Origin: Ensifer adhaerens
GTDB taxonomy: Bacteria > Pseudomonadota > Alphaproteobacteria > Rhizobiales > Rhizobiaceae
DNA length: 64,000 nt
Direction: 5' to 3'
Assembly (NCBI RefSeq): GCF_002940685.1
Contig: NZ_PNFP01000005.1
Coordinates: forward strand, 310,001-374,000
Within the stretch, counting starts at the first letter, position 1. Each line of letters starts with the position of its first letter. The notes below the pieces were generated by a model. It saw only the letters and a list, made by a program, of their open reading frames with translations, was not told the origin of the DNA and ran no database searches. Positions 27,336 through 36,010 of this stretch are shown one piece after another. The translations under genes were made by a program, and so were the position numbers.

Positions 27336-27419
27336 ACCACCGCCCTCAACTTTTGCGGACGGGAGTGTGCAGCAAGGCGCAGCTCACGTAAACCGCGAGC
27401 CGCGCCTTGCCCTGGGGGA

Positions 27420-29009
27420 CTAGTGTCCGCCGCCGCTCGGGCCGACGCCCTGCGGCTTCTTGATCATCATCACGCCGAGGACCAGCGACAGGAACAGCAC
27501 CGTCAGCAGCATGAAGATATCGCCGAAGGACAGGATCACCGCCTGCTGCTGCGCCATGGCGGCGAGCTGCTTGATCGCGATCGTCGTGCCGTCCAGGCCG
27601 TGGGCGTTGAAGTTGGCAGCCATGTTGTTGAACCGCTCCATCGCCTCCGGATTGCCCCACTGCACGTGCTCGGCAAGCCGCGCATAATGGAAATCCTGGC
27701 GCTGGGTCAGGATCGTGTTGATGACCGCGAGCCCCACCGCACCGCCGAGGTTGCGGGTGAGGTTGAAGAGGCCGGAGGCGCCGCGCATGCGCGCCGGCGG
27801 CATGGTGCCGAGCGCGATGTTGTTGATCGGCACCATGCACAGCATCAGCCCGACGCCGCGCAGGATCTGCGGGATGAACAGCTCGTAGAAATCCCAATCG
27901 GCCGTCAGGTGGCCCATGATCCAGGTGCCGCTGGCAAAGCTGGTGAAGCCGATCGTCATCAGCACGCGCGGATCGAGCTTGCCCGAGAGAATGCCGGCGA
28001 CCGGCGCCGTGAAGAACATCGCAAGACCCGAGACGAACATGGTCTCGCCGATCATCAGCGAATCGTAGCCGCGGATGCGCCCGAGATAGAGCGGATAGAG
28101 ATAAGTCAGGCCATAAAGGCCGATGCCCATGACGAAGGAGAACATCGAGCCGAAGGCGAAGTTGCGGTTGGCAAAGGCCCTGAGATCAACGACCGGGAAT
28201 TCCACCTTGAAGGCCCGGTAGAAGAACACGATCGCCGCCAGCGCTGACGCGACCGCACCGATGACGATGTGCTCGTCGTTGAACCAGTCGTTGGTGTTGC
28301 CCTCTTCCAGCACGTATTCGAGCGCGCCGAGGAAGATCGCCATCGAGGCCAGGCCCCACCAGTCGAACTTTTTGAACAGCCCGAGCTCGGGCTTGTCGAA
28401 GTCGATGAAGGTCCAGGTGAGCGTCGCGACGATGATGCCGGGAATTACGTTGACGAGGAACAGCCAGTGCCAGGAGAAGGCGTGGCTGAGATAACCGCCG
28501 ACCGTCGGGCCGATCGTCGGCGCCAGGGTCGCGATCAGGCCGATGATCGGCGAGACGATGTTGCGCTTCGACGGCGGAAAGATGGTGAAGGCGGCTGCGA
28601 ACACCGACGGAATCATGCCGCCGCCGATGAAGCCCTGGATGGCGCGATAGACGATCATCTGGTCGATGTTCGTCGCGGTTGCCGCAAGCGCGCTGGCAGC
28701 GGTGAAGCCGGCGGCCGAAACCGAGAACAGCACGCGCGTCGAGACGATGCGCGCCAGCGTCCCCGACAGCGGGATCATGATGACTTCGGCAATGAGATAG
28801 GAGGTCTGCACCCAGCCGATCTCGTCTGAACCGGCCGAAAGGCCGGCCTGGATTTCGGCAAGCGAGGCCGACACGATCTGGATGTCGAGGATCGCCATGA
28901 ACATGCCGACGACCATGGCGAAGAAGGCGATCAGCCTCTTCGGATCCATATGTTCCTCGACCTTCGGTGCGGCGGCCGCCACCGAGCCTGCTGTTGCCGT
29001 TGCGGCCAT
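27420..29009 (-). CDS. emrB: Multidrug efflux transporter of the DHA2 family (EmrB)
   Basis: A 529-residue major-facilitator protein with about 14 membrane segments. Motif D1-like MFMAILDIQIVSASLAEIQ, the motif-A region VSTRVLFSVSAAGF, and motif-C-like GLIATLAPTIGPTVGGYL mark a proton-driven drug exporter. The ATG at 29009 is taken because AAGGAG sits 9 bases before it; a further in-frame ATG 6 codons upstream lacks a site. It would work with the EmrA adaptor encoded just upstream to export hydrophobic compounds across the envelope. In S. meliloti I recall EmrAB affecting nodule colonisation. Confidence 0.92.
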   Translation of the reverse strand: MAATATAGSVAAAAPKVEEHMDPKRLIAFFAMVVGMFMAILDIQIVSASLAEIQAGLSAGSDEIGWVQTSYLIAEVIMIPLSGTLARIVSTRVLFSVSAAGFTAASALAATATNIDQMIVYRAIQGFIGGGMIPSVFAAAFTIFPPSKRNIVSPIIGLIATLAPTIGPTVGGYLSHAFSWHWLFLVNVIPGIIVATLTWTFIDFDKPELGLFKKFDWWGLASMAIFLGALEYVLEEGNTNDWFNDEHIVIGAVASALAAIVFFYRAFKVEFPVVDLRAFANRNFAFGSMFSFVMGIGLYGLTYLYPLYLGRIRGYDSLMIGETMFVSGLAMFFTAPVAGILSGKLDPRVLMTIGFTSFASGTWIMGHLTADWDFYELFIPQILRGVGLMLCMVPINNIALGTMPPARMRGASGLFNLTRNLGGAVGLAVINTILTQRQDFHYARLAEHVQWGNPEAMERFNNMAANFNAHGLDGTTIAIKQLAAMAQQQAVILSFGDIFMLLTVLFLSLVLGVMMIKKPQGVGPSGGGH

Positions 29010-29119
29010 CTCAGCCACTCCTTGCATGGGCGCACTTGGGCGCCAGCGTTCTGGACATGCGCGTTTCGCCGCGCCGGCGTTCCGGACTTGACCGCGCTCC
29101 GTGGCGCCGGGGTCTCGAC

Positions 29120-29143
29120 AAAAGGCGCGCCCAAGGGCGCGCC
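29120..29143 (-). terminator. Terminator-like hairpin between emrA and emrB
   Basis: On the minus strand a 9-bp GC stem GGCGCGCCC/GGGCGCGCC is followed by TTTTGTCG, 15 bases after the emrA stop. It could lower emrB transcription relative to emrA. Confidence 0.55.
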
Positions 29144-29157
29144 GGCATTTCGTCAGC

Positions 29158-30372
29158 TTACTTGGTCGCGGCGACCTTGGTTGCGTCGGGCGCCGTGCGC
29201 GTGTCGACGTCGACGACGACGCTCAGTCCCGCGCGCAGGTGACCTTCCGCCAGCACGTCGGCCGGCAGCGTGATGCGCACCGGCACGCGCTGGATCACTT
29301 TGGTGAAGTTGCCGGTAGCGTTTTCCGCCGGCAGCAGCGAGAAGACCGAGCCGGAGGCCGGCGAGATCGAGGCGACGGTGCCTTCGATCGCGTGATCCTC
29401 ATAGGCATCGACATGCACCTTGACCTTGGAGCCCGGCACCAGATGGGCGATCTGGGTCTCCTTGAAGTTGGCGTCGATATAGAGTTGGTCGACCGGAACA
29501 AGGGCGGCAAGTCGCTGGCCGGCCGACACGAGGTCGCCAACCTGCACCGCGACGTTGCCGACGATGCCGTCATAGGGCGCCTTCAACACGGTAAAGCCGA
29601 GGTCGCGGTCAGCCTTGTCGCGCGCAAGCTCCAGCGAACGGATCTCGCTTTCGGCTTCCGTGCGCTGCGCTTCGAGGACCGTGATGCTGGCATTGGCGGC
29701 GGCGATGTTGGCATCCGCCCCGGCCAGGTTTGCCCGTGCCTGGTCGAGCGCCACATCAGCGTTGTCGAGCGAAGCGACGGTGCCAACGGCCTTGGACTGG
29801 AGGTCGCTCGCGCGCTTCTGCGCGAGTTCGGCGCCGCGCACCGTCGCTTCGAGAGCCTTCTTCTGCGCTTCGGTCTGGGCAAGGCTCGCCTTGGCGCCGG
29901 CGATCTGCGCATCGAAGCGGCTGAGCGCCAGCTTCTGGGTGGCGATCTTCGCCTCGGCCTGTTCGGCAGCGATGCGGTAGTCGCCGTCATCGAGCGTGAC
30001 GAGCGGATCGCCTGCCTTCACCTTCTGGTTGGCGACGGCGTCGACCTTGGCGACATAGCCCGAAACCTTCGGCGAGATCGTCGCGATGTCGCCTTCGATA
30101 TAGGCGTCGTCGGTGGAGACCATGAAGCGGCCATTGGTCCACCAGTCGTAGCCGTACCAGCCACCGGCAGCCAGAAGCGCCAGGCCGAGGACCGGGAGGA
30201 TGGGCTTGCGCGCCTTCTTCTGCGGCGGCGCGGCGTCCGCGACCGGGGCGGGAGCGACTGCGGCCTGCTCTGCGGCAGGCACCTTTGCCTCAGGCGCGGT
30301 TTCCTGCTGCACTTCGAAATTCTCGTCTACGGGACGGACGCGGGCAGCGCTGGACGTGTTGGATGCGGACAT
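29158..30372 (-). CDS. emrA: HlyD/EmrA-type membrane-fusion adaptor protein
   Basis: A 404-residue adaptor. A cytoplasmic Ala/Pro-rich tail is followed by one membrane helix (PILPVLGLALLAAGGWYGYDW, residues about 59-79), a lipoyl-like half (NGRFMVSTDDAYIEGDIATI, KVSGYVAKVDAVANQKVKAG), a long alpha-helical hairpin (about residues 125-265), the second lipoyl half (FTVLKAPYDGIVGNVAVQVG), and a beta-barrel. It links the EmrB pump to an outer-membrane channel. The promoter region is shared with the divergent emrR and contains two palindromic operators. Confidence 0.93.
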   Translation of the reverse strand: MSASNTSSAARVRPVDENFEVQQETAPEAKVPAAEQAAVAPAPVADAAPPQKKARKPILPVLGLALLAAGGWYGYDWWTNGRFMVSTDDAYIEGDIATISPKVSGYVAKVDAVANQKVKAGDPLVTLDDGDYRIAAEQAEAKIATQKLALSRFDAQIAGAKASLAQTEAQKKALEATVRGAELAQKRASDLQSKAVGTVASLDNADVALDQARANLAGADANIAAANASITVLEAQRTEAESEIRSLELARDKADRDLGFTVLKAPYDGIVGNVAVQVGDLVSAGQRLAALVPVDQLYIDANFKETQIAHLVPGSKVKVHVDAYEDHAIEGTVASISPASGSVFSLLPAENATGNFTKVIQRVPVRITLPADVLAEGHLRAGLSVVVDVDTRTAPDATKVAATK

Positions 30373-30408
30373 TGGGCACCGGCCTGGTTAAGGATTGCTG
30401 AACGAACT

Positions 30409-30422
30409 GAACCGTTCGGTTC
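30409..30422. promoter_or_regulatory. EmrR operator, copy 1
   Basis: GAACC-N4-GGTTC (GAACCGTTCGGTTC), placed just downstream of the predicted emrA transcript start and upstream of the emrR -35. Confidence 0.75.
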
Positions 30423-30431
30423 GATTGGAAC

Positions 30432-30462
30432 TTGACATAAGCCCTTTCTGGCCGCATATCAA
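30432..30462. promoter_or_regulatory. Overlapping divergent promoters of emrR and emrAB
   Basis: Plus strand: TTGACA (30432-30437), 17 bases, CATATC (30455-30460) for emrR. Minus strand: TTGATA (30462-30457), 17 bases, TATGTC (30439-30434) for emrA. The two promoters occupy the same 31 bases, so polymerase can use only one at a time. Confidence 0.6.
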
Positions 30463-30469
30463 GAGGAAA

Positions 30470-30487
30470 TCGAACCACGCGGTTCGA
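30470..30487. promoter_or_regulatory. EmrR operator, copy 2
   Basis: TCGAACC-ACGC-GGTTCGA; the same GAACC-N4-GGTTC half-sites as copy 1, overlapping the predicted emrR transcript start. Confidence 0.75.
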
Positions 30488-30500
30488 TGACTAATATTTA

Positions 30501-31229
30501 ATGCAAGCAGGACGGAAACAAGCGACCATCATGAGCGGGGCAAAGACCGGAACCCAGGACGCGGTAGAGCCGACTGTCGACATCGACGAAGATCTCTCGT
30601 TGGGGGGTGGCCGGCATGCGGCCGGCGAAGACCCAGCCAAGCGCGAGCAGATCCTCGAAGGCGCACGGCGTGCCTTCCTCAGCCAGGGTTTTGATGCCGC
30701 CAGCATGAACGACATCACCCGCGAGGCCGGCGTTTCCAAGGGCACGCTCTACGTCTATTTCGAGAACAAGGAAGACCTGTTCAAGGCGCTCATCGTCAAG
30801 GGCAAGACCCGGGTGGTCCAGACCGCCAAGCACGCGCTCAACGATCACGACGACGTCGAGGAATCGCTCTACGATTTCGGCGTGACGCTGACGACGAGCA
30901 TGACGGCGGAAGAGACCATCCGCTCCATGCGCATGGTGATCGGCGTGATCGACCGCATGCCGCATCTGGCCGAGCGCTTCTTCAGCGAAGCGCCCGAGAA
31001 CGGCTACACCGTCCTGAAGTCCTATCTCGACCGCCAGGTTCCGGCTGGCACGCTCGACATCGAAAACACAGAGATGGCTGCCCGCCAGTTCATCGAGATG
31101 GCGCAGGCCGGGCTCTTCAAGCACCGTCTGTTCGGCGGCATGTGCTCTGCGCCGCCCAAGGAACAGATCGAGGCGACGGTCACCGCCGCCGTCCGCGTCT
31201 TCATGGCCGCCTACGGACCGAAGAAATAG
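30501..31229 (+). CDS. emrR: TetR-family repressor of emrAB
   Basis: A 242-residue TetR-type regulator with an unusual ~45-residue N-terminal extension before the DNA-binding domain (REQILEGARRAFLSQGF, then SMNDITREAGVSKGTLYVYF ENKEDLF). The ligand domain follows and ends in VRVFMAAYG. It is divergent from emrAB, with two matching palindromes in between, the standard layout for a local drug-responsive repressor. A homologue named EmrR is known in S. meliloti. The start is uncertain: ATG 30501 has no clear ribosome site, and ATG 30531 is also possible. Confidence 0.92.
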   Translation: MQAGRKQATIMSGAKTGTQDAVEPTVDIDEDLSLGGGRHAAGEDPAKREQILEGARRAFLSQGFDAASMNDITREAGVSKGTLYVYFENKEDLFKALIVKGKTRVVQTAKHALNDHDDVEESLYDFGVTLTTSMTAEETIRSMRMVIGVIDRMPHLAERFFSEAPENGYTVLKSYLDRQVPAGTLDIENTEMAARQFIEMAQAGLFKHRLFGGMCSAPPKEQIEATVTAAVRVFMAAYGPKK

Positions 31230-31340
31230 ACCGGCCGACGCCGAACTCCTGGCGACCATCCGGAGTTACAATCCAGCAATTGCGATCAAGCGCGCCTTGA
31301 GGCAACACCCTATCACCAGGGCACTGCCAAGGGAGTGAGG

Positions 31341-32180
31341 ATGAGTGCCATCGGACGGGCGGTCTGGTTCATCGAGAGCCATTTCGCCAGGGACATATCG
31401 CTGGATGAGATCGCCGGGGCCGCAGGCCTCTCGCGCTTCCATCTTTCGCGCGTTTTCGGGCTGGTCACCGGCCGCTCGATCAGCGCCTATATTCGCGGCC
31501 GGCGGCTGAGCGATGCCGCCCGGGCGCTTTCCAACGGCTCCATCAGCATTCTCTCGGTGGCGCTCGATGCGGGCTACGGCTCGCACGAGGCTTTCACCCG
31601 TGCCTTTCGCGACCAGTTCGGCGTGACGCCCGAAACCGTGCGCAAGCAGAGGCACGTTCGAAACATCGAACTGATGGAGCCTTTGAGAATGGACGACACC
31701 CGCCTCTTGAAGATCGACCCGCCGCGCTTCGAAGACAGCCCTCCGCTGCTGCTCGCGGGCCTTTCGGAAACCTACGCCTATAGCCGCACGGAGGGCATTC
31801 CGTCGCTCTGGCAGCGGTTCAACCGCCATTTCGGCAATGTTCCCGGACAGAAAGGCAACGTCGCCTATGGCGTTTGCAACGAGAGCGACGACGAGGCCGG
31901 CACCTTCCGCTACATGGCGGCCGTGGAAGTCAGCGACGCCGGCGATCTGCCCGAGGGCTTTTCGACGCTGAAGCTGCCGAAGCAGCGCTACGCCGTCTTC
32001 CTGCATCGCGGCCATATTTCGGCGATCGCCAAGACCGCGGACCATGTCTTCGGCACATGGCTGCCGGAGTCCGGGCTTCAGCACGGCGAAACGCCTGATC
32101 TCATCGAGCGCTATGACGATCGCTTCGACCCGCATTCGGGCATGGGCGTCGTTGAAATGTGGGTTCCCATCAAATCGTAA
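31341..32180 (+). CDS. AraC-family regulator with GyrI-like effector domain
   Basis: A 279-residue protein. The two helix-turn-helix motifs come first (ISLDEIAGAAGLSRFHLSRV and ILSVALDAGYGSHEAFTRAF, then FGVTPETVRK). They are followed from about residue 120 by a GyrI/Rob-type small-molecule domain (LLAGLSETYAYSRTEG, then KLPKQRYAVFLHRGHIS and GVVEMWVPIK). Such fusions sense lipophilic or cationic compounds, as Rob and BmrR do. Location next to emrR suggests a drug- or stress-response role. The ATG follows AAGGGAGTGAGG. A GC-rich hairpin follows the stop. Confidence 0.92.
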   Translation: MSAIGRAVWFIESHFARDISLDEIAGAAGLSRFHLSRVFGLVTGRSISAYIRGRRLSDAARALSNGSISILSVALDAGYGSHEAFTRAFRDQFGVTPETVRKQRHVRNIELMEPLRMDDTRLLKIDPPRFEDSPPLLLAGLSETYAYSRTEGIPSLWQRFNRHFGNVPGQKGNVAYGVCNESDDEAGTFRYMAAVEVSDAGDLPEGFSTLKLPKQRYAVFLHRGHISAIAKTADHVFGTWLPESGLQHGETPDLIERYDDRFDPHSGMGVVEMWVPIKS

Positions 32181-32186
32181 ACGGTA

Positions 32187-32216
32187 AAGCGCCGCCGCAA
32201 ATGGGCGGCGGCGCTT
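32187..32216 (+). terminator. Hairpin after the AraC/GyrI gene
   Basis: Perfect 12-bp stem AAGCGCCGCCGC/GCGGCGGCGCTT with a 6-base loop, 6 bases after the stop; only a short T-run follows. Confidence 0.6.
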
Positions 32217-32343
32217 GTCACGTCCGCAATGTTTCTTAAATACTTTCGGCGATTCTGCGCGACGACGCGCCACCTTCAGCGCCCGAGCGTCTTGCAGACG
32301 CACAAAGGTCGCTGCGGAACCTTTGAAGAGAGAAAGATCGCTG

Positions 32344-33093
32344 ATGCAGGACCTCCTGTTGCTTGCCCAAGACCCCGCCGCCTGGGTCGCCCTCGTCACC
32401 CTGGTCGTCATGGAGGTGGTTCTCGGCATCGACAACCTGATCTTCATCTCGATCCTCACCAACAAGCTGCCTGTCGAGCATCGCGAAAAGGCCCGGCGCG
32501 TCGGTATCGGCCTCGCGCTCGTCATGCGCCTTGCCCTCCTCGGCACCGTCGCCTGGATCGTCAAGCTGACGACGCCGGTCTTCGAAGCCTTCGGCCACGG
32601 CTTCTCCTGGAAGGACATGATCCTCATTGCCGGCGGTTTGTTCCTCGTCTGGAAGGCGACCAAGGAAATCCACCACAATGTCGATCCCGCCGATCATGGC
32701 GAGGACTTCATCGCGTCTTCGGCGATCAACAGCTTCGGCGCCGCGATCGCCCAGATCCTGCTGCTCGACCTCGTCTTCTCCGTCGACAGCATCATCACCG
32801 CGGTCGGCATGACGCCGCATTTGCCGATCATGGTCATCGCCGTCATCGCCGCCGTCACGGTCATGCTCGTTGCCGCCAATCCGCTCGCCAACTTCATCGA
32901 GAAGAACCCGACGATCGTCATGCTGGCGCTCGCCTTCCTCCTGATGATCGGCACCACGCTGATTGCCGAAGGCATGGGTCTGCACGTGCCGAAGGGCTAC
33001 ATCTACGCCGCCATGGCCTTCTCGGCCGGCGTCGAGATCCTGAACATGGTCGCGCGCAACGCGCGCCTCAGGAAAGCCGGCAAGCTCGACTGA
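32344..33093 (+). CDS. TerC-family integral membrane protein
   Basis: A 249-residue TerC protein with seven hydrophobic segments. The conserved acidic motifs inside membranes are [19 protein letters not shown] and [18 protein letters not shown], thought to bind metal ions; the N-K-L-P-x-E-x-R loop is present. Family members are linked to tellurite resistance and, for Alx/YceF types, to manganese export during protein secretion. I looked upstream for a yybP-ykoY manganese riboswitch and did not see one. It is monocistronic, with a terminator 30 bases after the stop. Confidence 0.93.
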   Translation: MQDLLLLAQDPAAWVALVTLVVMEVVLGIDNLIFISILTNKLPVEHREKARRVGIGLALVMRLALLGTVAWIVKLTTPVFEAFGHGFSWKDMILIAGGLFLVWKATKEIHHNVDPADHGEDFIASSAINSFGAAIAQILLLDLVFSVDSIITAVGMTPHLPIMVIAVIAAVTVMLVAANPLANFIEKNPTIVMLALAFLLMIGTTLIAEGMGLHVPKGYIYAAMAFSAGVEILNMVARNARLRKAGKLD

Positions 33094-33122
33094 CAAGCAA
33101 GACCAGACGATCTCAGCCGAAA

Positions 33123-33149
33123 AAGGCCCGCATCGACGATGCGGGCCTT
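33123..33149 (+). terminator. Terminator after the TerC gene
   Basis: Perfect 12-bp stem AAGGCCCGCATC/GATGCGGGCCTT with a 3-base loop, followed by CTGCTT. The next 180 bases to the convergent VOC gene hold nothing recognisable. Confidence 0.75.
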
Positions 33150-33328
33150 CTGCTTGCGGGAGTTCTGGAAGACGCGGGGTTCGGCGACCGGCCGTCAACC
33201 GCGAGCCATCAGCGGCAAGACAAACGGGGTCGTTTGCTCTTTCCGCCGAGCCTGCCGGGGCCGTTCCCCACGCCTTCTGGTTGGACAACGCATCTCCTCA
33301 GGAAACGTTCCGATCCGGTTTCAGCTCG

Positions 33329-33709
33329 TCAAGCATCCGGCCGATGACCGACCTCGACCAGGATGTTGCCGGGTATCACCGTGTAGAAGACATAGGCGCC
33401 GTGCCGCTCCTGCGGCGCATTCATCTGAATGCCGGCGGCGCGCAGCCGCTGGTGGACGTCGTCGACCGCGCGGCGCGTCGGCACCAGGAAGCCGATATGA
33501 TAGGTCTGGACGCCGAGGCTCACCTGGTCGCCGCCGCCAAGTGCGGCGATCGGCGGACTGACGACGAGCACGAGCCCAGAACCGTCCGTCAGGCGATAGA
33601 AGGAATCCTTCCCGCGCTTTTCGACCAGCGTCAGGCCGAAGTGATCGACGAGGAAGGACGCCGTTTCTGAAACGACGGGGCTATGAAGATCGATATGGTT
33701 CAGTTGCAT
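33329..33709 (-). CDS. VOC-family protein downstream of an ArsR regulator
   Basis: A 126-residue VOC protein (MQLNHIDLHSPVVSETASFL, LVEKRGKDSFYRLTDGSGL, YHIGFLVPTRRAVDDVHQRL, YVFYTVIPGNILVEVGHRP). The histidine of NHIDLH and glutamate of VEVG are candidate metal ligands. The start at 33709 has a GGAGA site. ArsR regulators that control VOC or SRPBCC genes are common in rhizobia; here the ArsR gene is upstream on the same strand, but a strong hairpin and 226 bases lie between, so co-transcription is not certain. Confidence 0.86.
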   Translation of the reverse strand: MQLNHIDLHSPVVSETASFLVDHFGLTLVEKRGKDSFYRLTDGSGLVLVVSPPIAALGGGDQVSLGVQTYHIGFLVPTRRAVDDVHQRLRAAGIQMNAPQERHGAYVFYTVIPGNILVEVGHRPDA

Positions 33710-33847
33710 GTTGCTGTCTCCGTGTTTTGACAAACGCGGCGGACTGCGTCGATTGCATACACCCCGCCGCGGACCGATGCGATTGCATCGGAACCACGTC
33801 GCGGGTTCGAACGGGACGTTCGAGCAGAGCTTCGTTTAAAAAACCGA

Positions 33848-33874
33848 AGGGACCGGGCTTACCATATCCGGTCC
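33848..33874. terminator. Two-way terminator after the ArsR gene
   Basis: Stem GGGACCGG/CCGGTCCT with an 11-base loop. On the plus strand GCCTTTTT follows; on the minus strand CTTCGGTTTTTT follows. It most likely ends the ArsR transcript. Confidence 0.65.
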
Positions 33875-33935
33875 TGCCTTTTTCGACCGGATCTGCTTAG
33901 CCTAGAACGGCTGAAGACGGAAGCCGGTGGCGCGA

Positions 33936-34283
33936 TCAGTTTTTGCCGGCGCCGGGATCGATGTGCTGAAGTTCCTGCAGATAGGCGTCGAGACGGTCGA
34001 ACTTCTGCTCCCAGAAGCGACGATAGCTGTCGAGCCAGCTGTTGACGTCCTTGAGCGGAGCGGCTTCGAGCTTGCACGGGCGCCATTGCGCTTCGCGGCC
34101 GCGGCTGATCAGCCCGGCGCGCTCAAGGACCTTCAGGTGCTTGGAGACTGCCGGCAGGCTCATTTCGAAGGGCTCCGCCAGCTCGCCGACCGAGGCTTCT
34201 CCGAGCGCGAGACGGGCGAGGATCGCCCTGCGCGTTGGGTCGGCCAGGGCTGAGAGCGTCGTCGACAAGCGATCTTCCGGCAT
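33936..34283 (-). CDS. ArsR-family winged-helix repressor
   Basis: A 115-residue ArsR-type regulator: LSALADPTRRAILARLALGE, the recognition helix SLPAVSKHLKVLERAGLI, and a beta-wing SRGREAQWRPCKLE. It lacks the CVC metal-binding motif in the recognition helix, so it probably senses something other than arsenite, like the SRPBCC/AHSA1-linked group. Two tandem AACC-type palindromes (34293-34320) lie immediately before its ATG and overlap the likely ribosome site, pointing to strong autoregulation. Confidence 0.93.
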   Translation of the reverse strand: MPEDRLSTTLSALADPTRRAILARLALGEASVGELAEPFEMSLPAVSKHLKVLERAGLISRGREAQWRPCKLEAAPLKDVNSWLDSYRRFWEQKFDRLDAYLQELQHIDPGAGKN

Positions 34284-34292
34284 TTTCTAAAA

Positions 34293-34320
34293 AACCTTTC
34301 AGTTAAATAACCTTTCGGTT
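34293..34320. promoter_or_regulatory. Tandem ArsR operators
   Basis: AACCTTTCAGTT (34293-34304) and AACCTTTCGGTT (34309-34320), the latter symmetric (AACC-N4-GGTT). The repeat period is 16 bases. They start 10 bases before the ArsR ATG. Confidence 0.6.
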
Positions 34321-34540
34321 CATTACCGCCCGCCAGAGGCGGTGTCAACAAAAACTGGCGTGATCCGGTTTCCGTTGACATGACCGGCGTTCTATGGTCT
34401 CACCCGAGCCTATTGGAATAGCCTGCCGATACCGCAGTTGCGGCACCCTTGCGGGCCTTTCCTTCCCATAAAATGCGCGCCCCCGGCGGCCGGTTTCTTC
34501 TCCGGCAAGGGGCGAAAAGCACGTCAGACGGGCAAAGACC

Positions 34541-35998
34541 ATGGCAAATTCAGCAGTCCGGGTACGCATCGCACCCTCCCCCACCGGCGAGCCGCATGTC
34601 GGCACGGCCTATATCGCTCTGTTCAACTACCTCTTTGCGAAAAAGCACGGCGGCGAATTCATCCTGCGCATCGAAGACACCGATGCCACCCGGTCGACGC
34701 CGGAGTTCGAACAGAAGGTGCTGGACGCGCTGAAATGGTGCGGGCTCGAATGGTCGGAAGGTCCTGACGTCGGCGGCCCCTACGGGCCCTATCGCCAGAG
34801 CGACCGCAAGGACATGTATCGCCCTTACGTCGAGAAGATCGTCGAGAACGGTCACGGCTTCCGCTGCTTCTGCACGCCCGAACGGCTGGAACAGATGCGC
34901 GAAAGCCAGCGCGCCGCCGGCAAGCCGTCGAAGTATGACGGCCTGTGTCTTCACCTGTCCGCCGAAGAGGTAACCTCGCGCGTTGCCGCCGGCGAGCCGC
35001 ATGTCGTGCGCATGAAGATCCCGACCGAGGGCTCGTGCAAGTTCAACGACGGCGTCTATGGCGACGTGGAAATCCCGTGGGATGCCGTCGACATGCAGGT
35101 CCTGCTCAAGGCCGACGGCATGCCGACCTACCACATGGCAAACGTCGTCGACGATCACCTGATGAAGATCACCCACGTCGCGCGCGGCGAGGAGTGGCTG
35201 GCTTCCGTTCCGAAGCACATCCTGATCTACCAGTATCTCGGCCTCGAGCCGCCGAAGTTCATGCACCTGTCGCTGATGCGCAATGCCGACAAGTCGAAGC
35301 TGTCGAAGCGCAAGAACCCGACGTCGATCTCCTACTACACCGCACTCGGCTACCTGCCGGAAGCGCTGATGAACTTCCTCGGCCTGTTCTTCATCCAGAT
35401 CGCCGAGGGCGAGGAGCTGCTGACGATCGAGGAACTGGCGGCAAAGTTCGACTCGGAGAACCTCTCCAAGGCCGGCGCGATCTTCGACATCCAGAAGCTC
35501 GACTGGCTGAACGCCCGCTGGATCCGCGAGAAGCTTTCGGAAGAAGAATTCGCCGCCCGCGTCCTTGCCTGGGCCATGGAAAACGACCGCCTGAAACAGG
35601 GCCTGAAGCTCAGCCAGTCGCGCATTTCGAAGCTCGGCGAACTGCCCGATCTCGCAAGCTTCCTGTTGAAGTCCGACCTCGGCCTCAAGCCCGAAGCCTT
35701 CGCCGGCGTCAAGTCGACGCCCGAAGAACTGCTCGAGATCCTCAACACCGTTCAGCCGGATCTCGAAAAGATCCTAGAATGGAACAAGGAATCGATCGAA
35801 GCCGAACTGCGCGCGATCGCCGAGCGCATGGGCAAGAAGCTGAAGGTGATCCTGGCGCCGCTTTTCGTGTCCGTGTCGGGCTCGCAGCGCTCGCTGCCGC
35901 TGTTCGACAGCATGGAGATCCTCGGCCGCGCCGTGGTCCGCCAGCGTCTGAAGGTGGCCTCCCAGGTGGTTGCCTCCATGGTTGGCAGCGGAAAGTAA
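34541..35998 (+). CDS. gltX: Glutamyl-tRNA synthetase
   Basis: A 485-residue class Ib synthetase that charges tRNA-Glu (and in many alphaproteobacteria, by a second copy, tRNA-Gln for the amidation route). The HIGH-type motif is PSPTGEPHVGTAYIALFN and the KMSKS-type loop is DKSKLSKRKN. The insertion PVVR/RFRKYDGLC-type editing region and the C-terminal helical anticodon-binding domain are complete. Rhizobia usually have two gltX copies; this one is co-transcribed with lysS, 12 bases downstream. I did not find a well-spaced promoter. Confidence 0.95.
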   Translation: MANSAVRVRIAPSPTGEPHVGTAYIALFNYLFAKKHGGEFILRIEDTDATRSTPEFEQKVLDALKWCGLEWSEGPDVGGPYGPYRQSDRKDMYRPYVEKIVENGHGFRCFCTPERLEQMRESQRAAGKPSKYDGLCLHLSAEEVTSRVAAGEPHVVRMKIPTEGSCKFNDGVYGDVEIPWDAVDMQVLLKADGMPTYHMANVVDDHLMKITHVARGEEWLASVPKHILIYQYLGLEPPKFMHLSLMRNADKSKLSKRKNPTSISYYTALGYLPEALMNFLGLFFIQIAEGEELLTIEELAAKFDSENLSKAGAIFDIQKLDWLNARWIREKLSEEEFAARVLAWAMENDRLKQGLKLSQSRISKLGELPDLASFLLKSDLGLKPEAFAGVKSTPEELLEILNTVQPDLEKILEWNKESIEAELRAIAERMGKKLKVILAPLFVSVSGSQRSLPLFDSMEILGRAVVRQRLKVASQVVASMVGSGK

Positions 35999-36010
35999 GG
36001 AGAGCACGAG

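Noticed and set aside
32217-32343. Possible yybP-ykoY manganese riboswitch before terC
   Set aside because: No matching core motif seen.
34375-34400. TTGACA and TATGGT before gltX as a promoter
   Set aside because: The spacing is only 12 bases, too short for a sigma-70 promoter.
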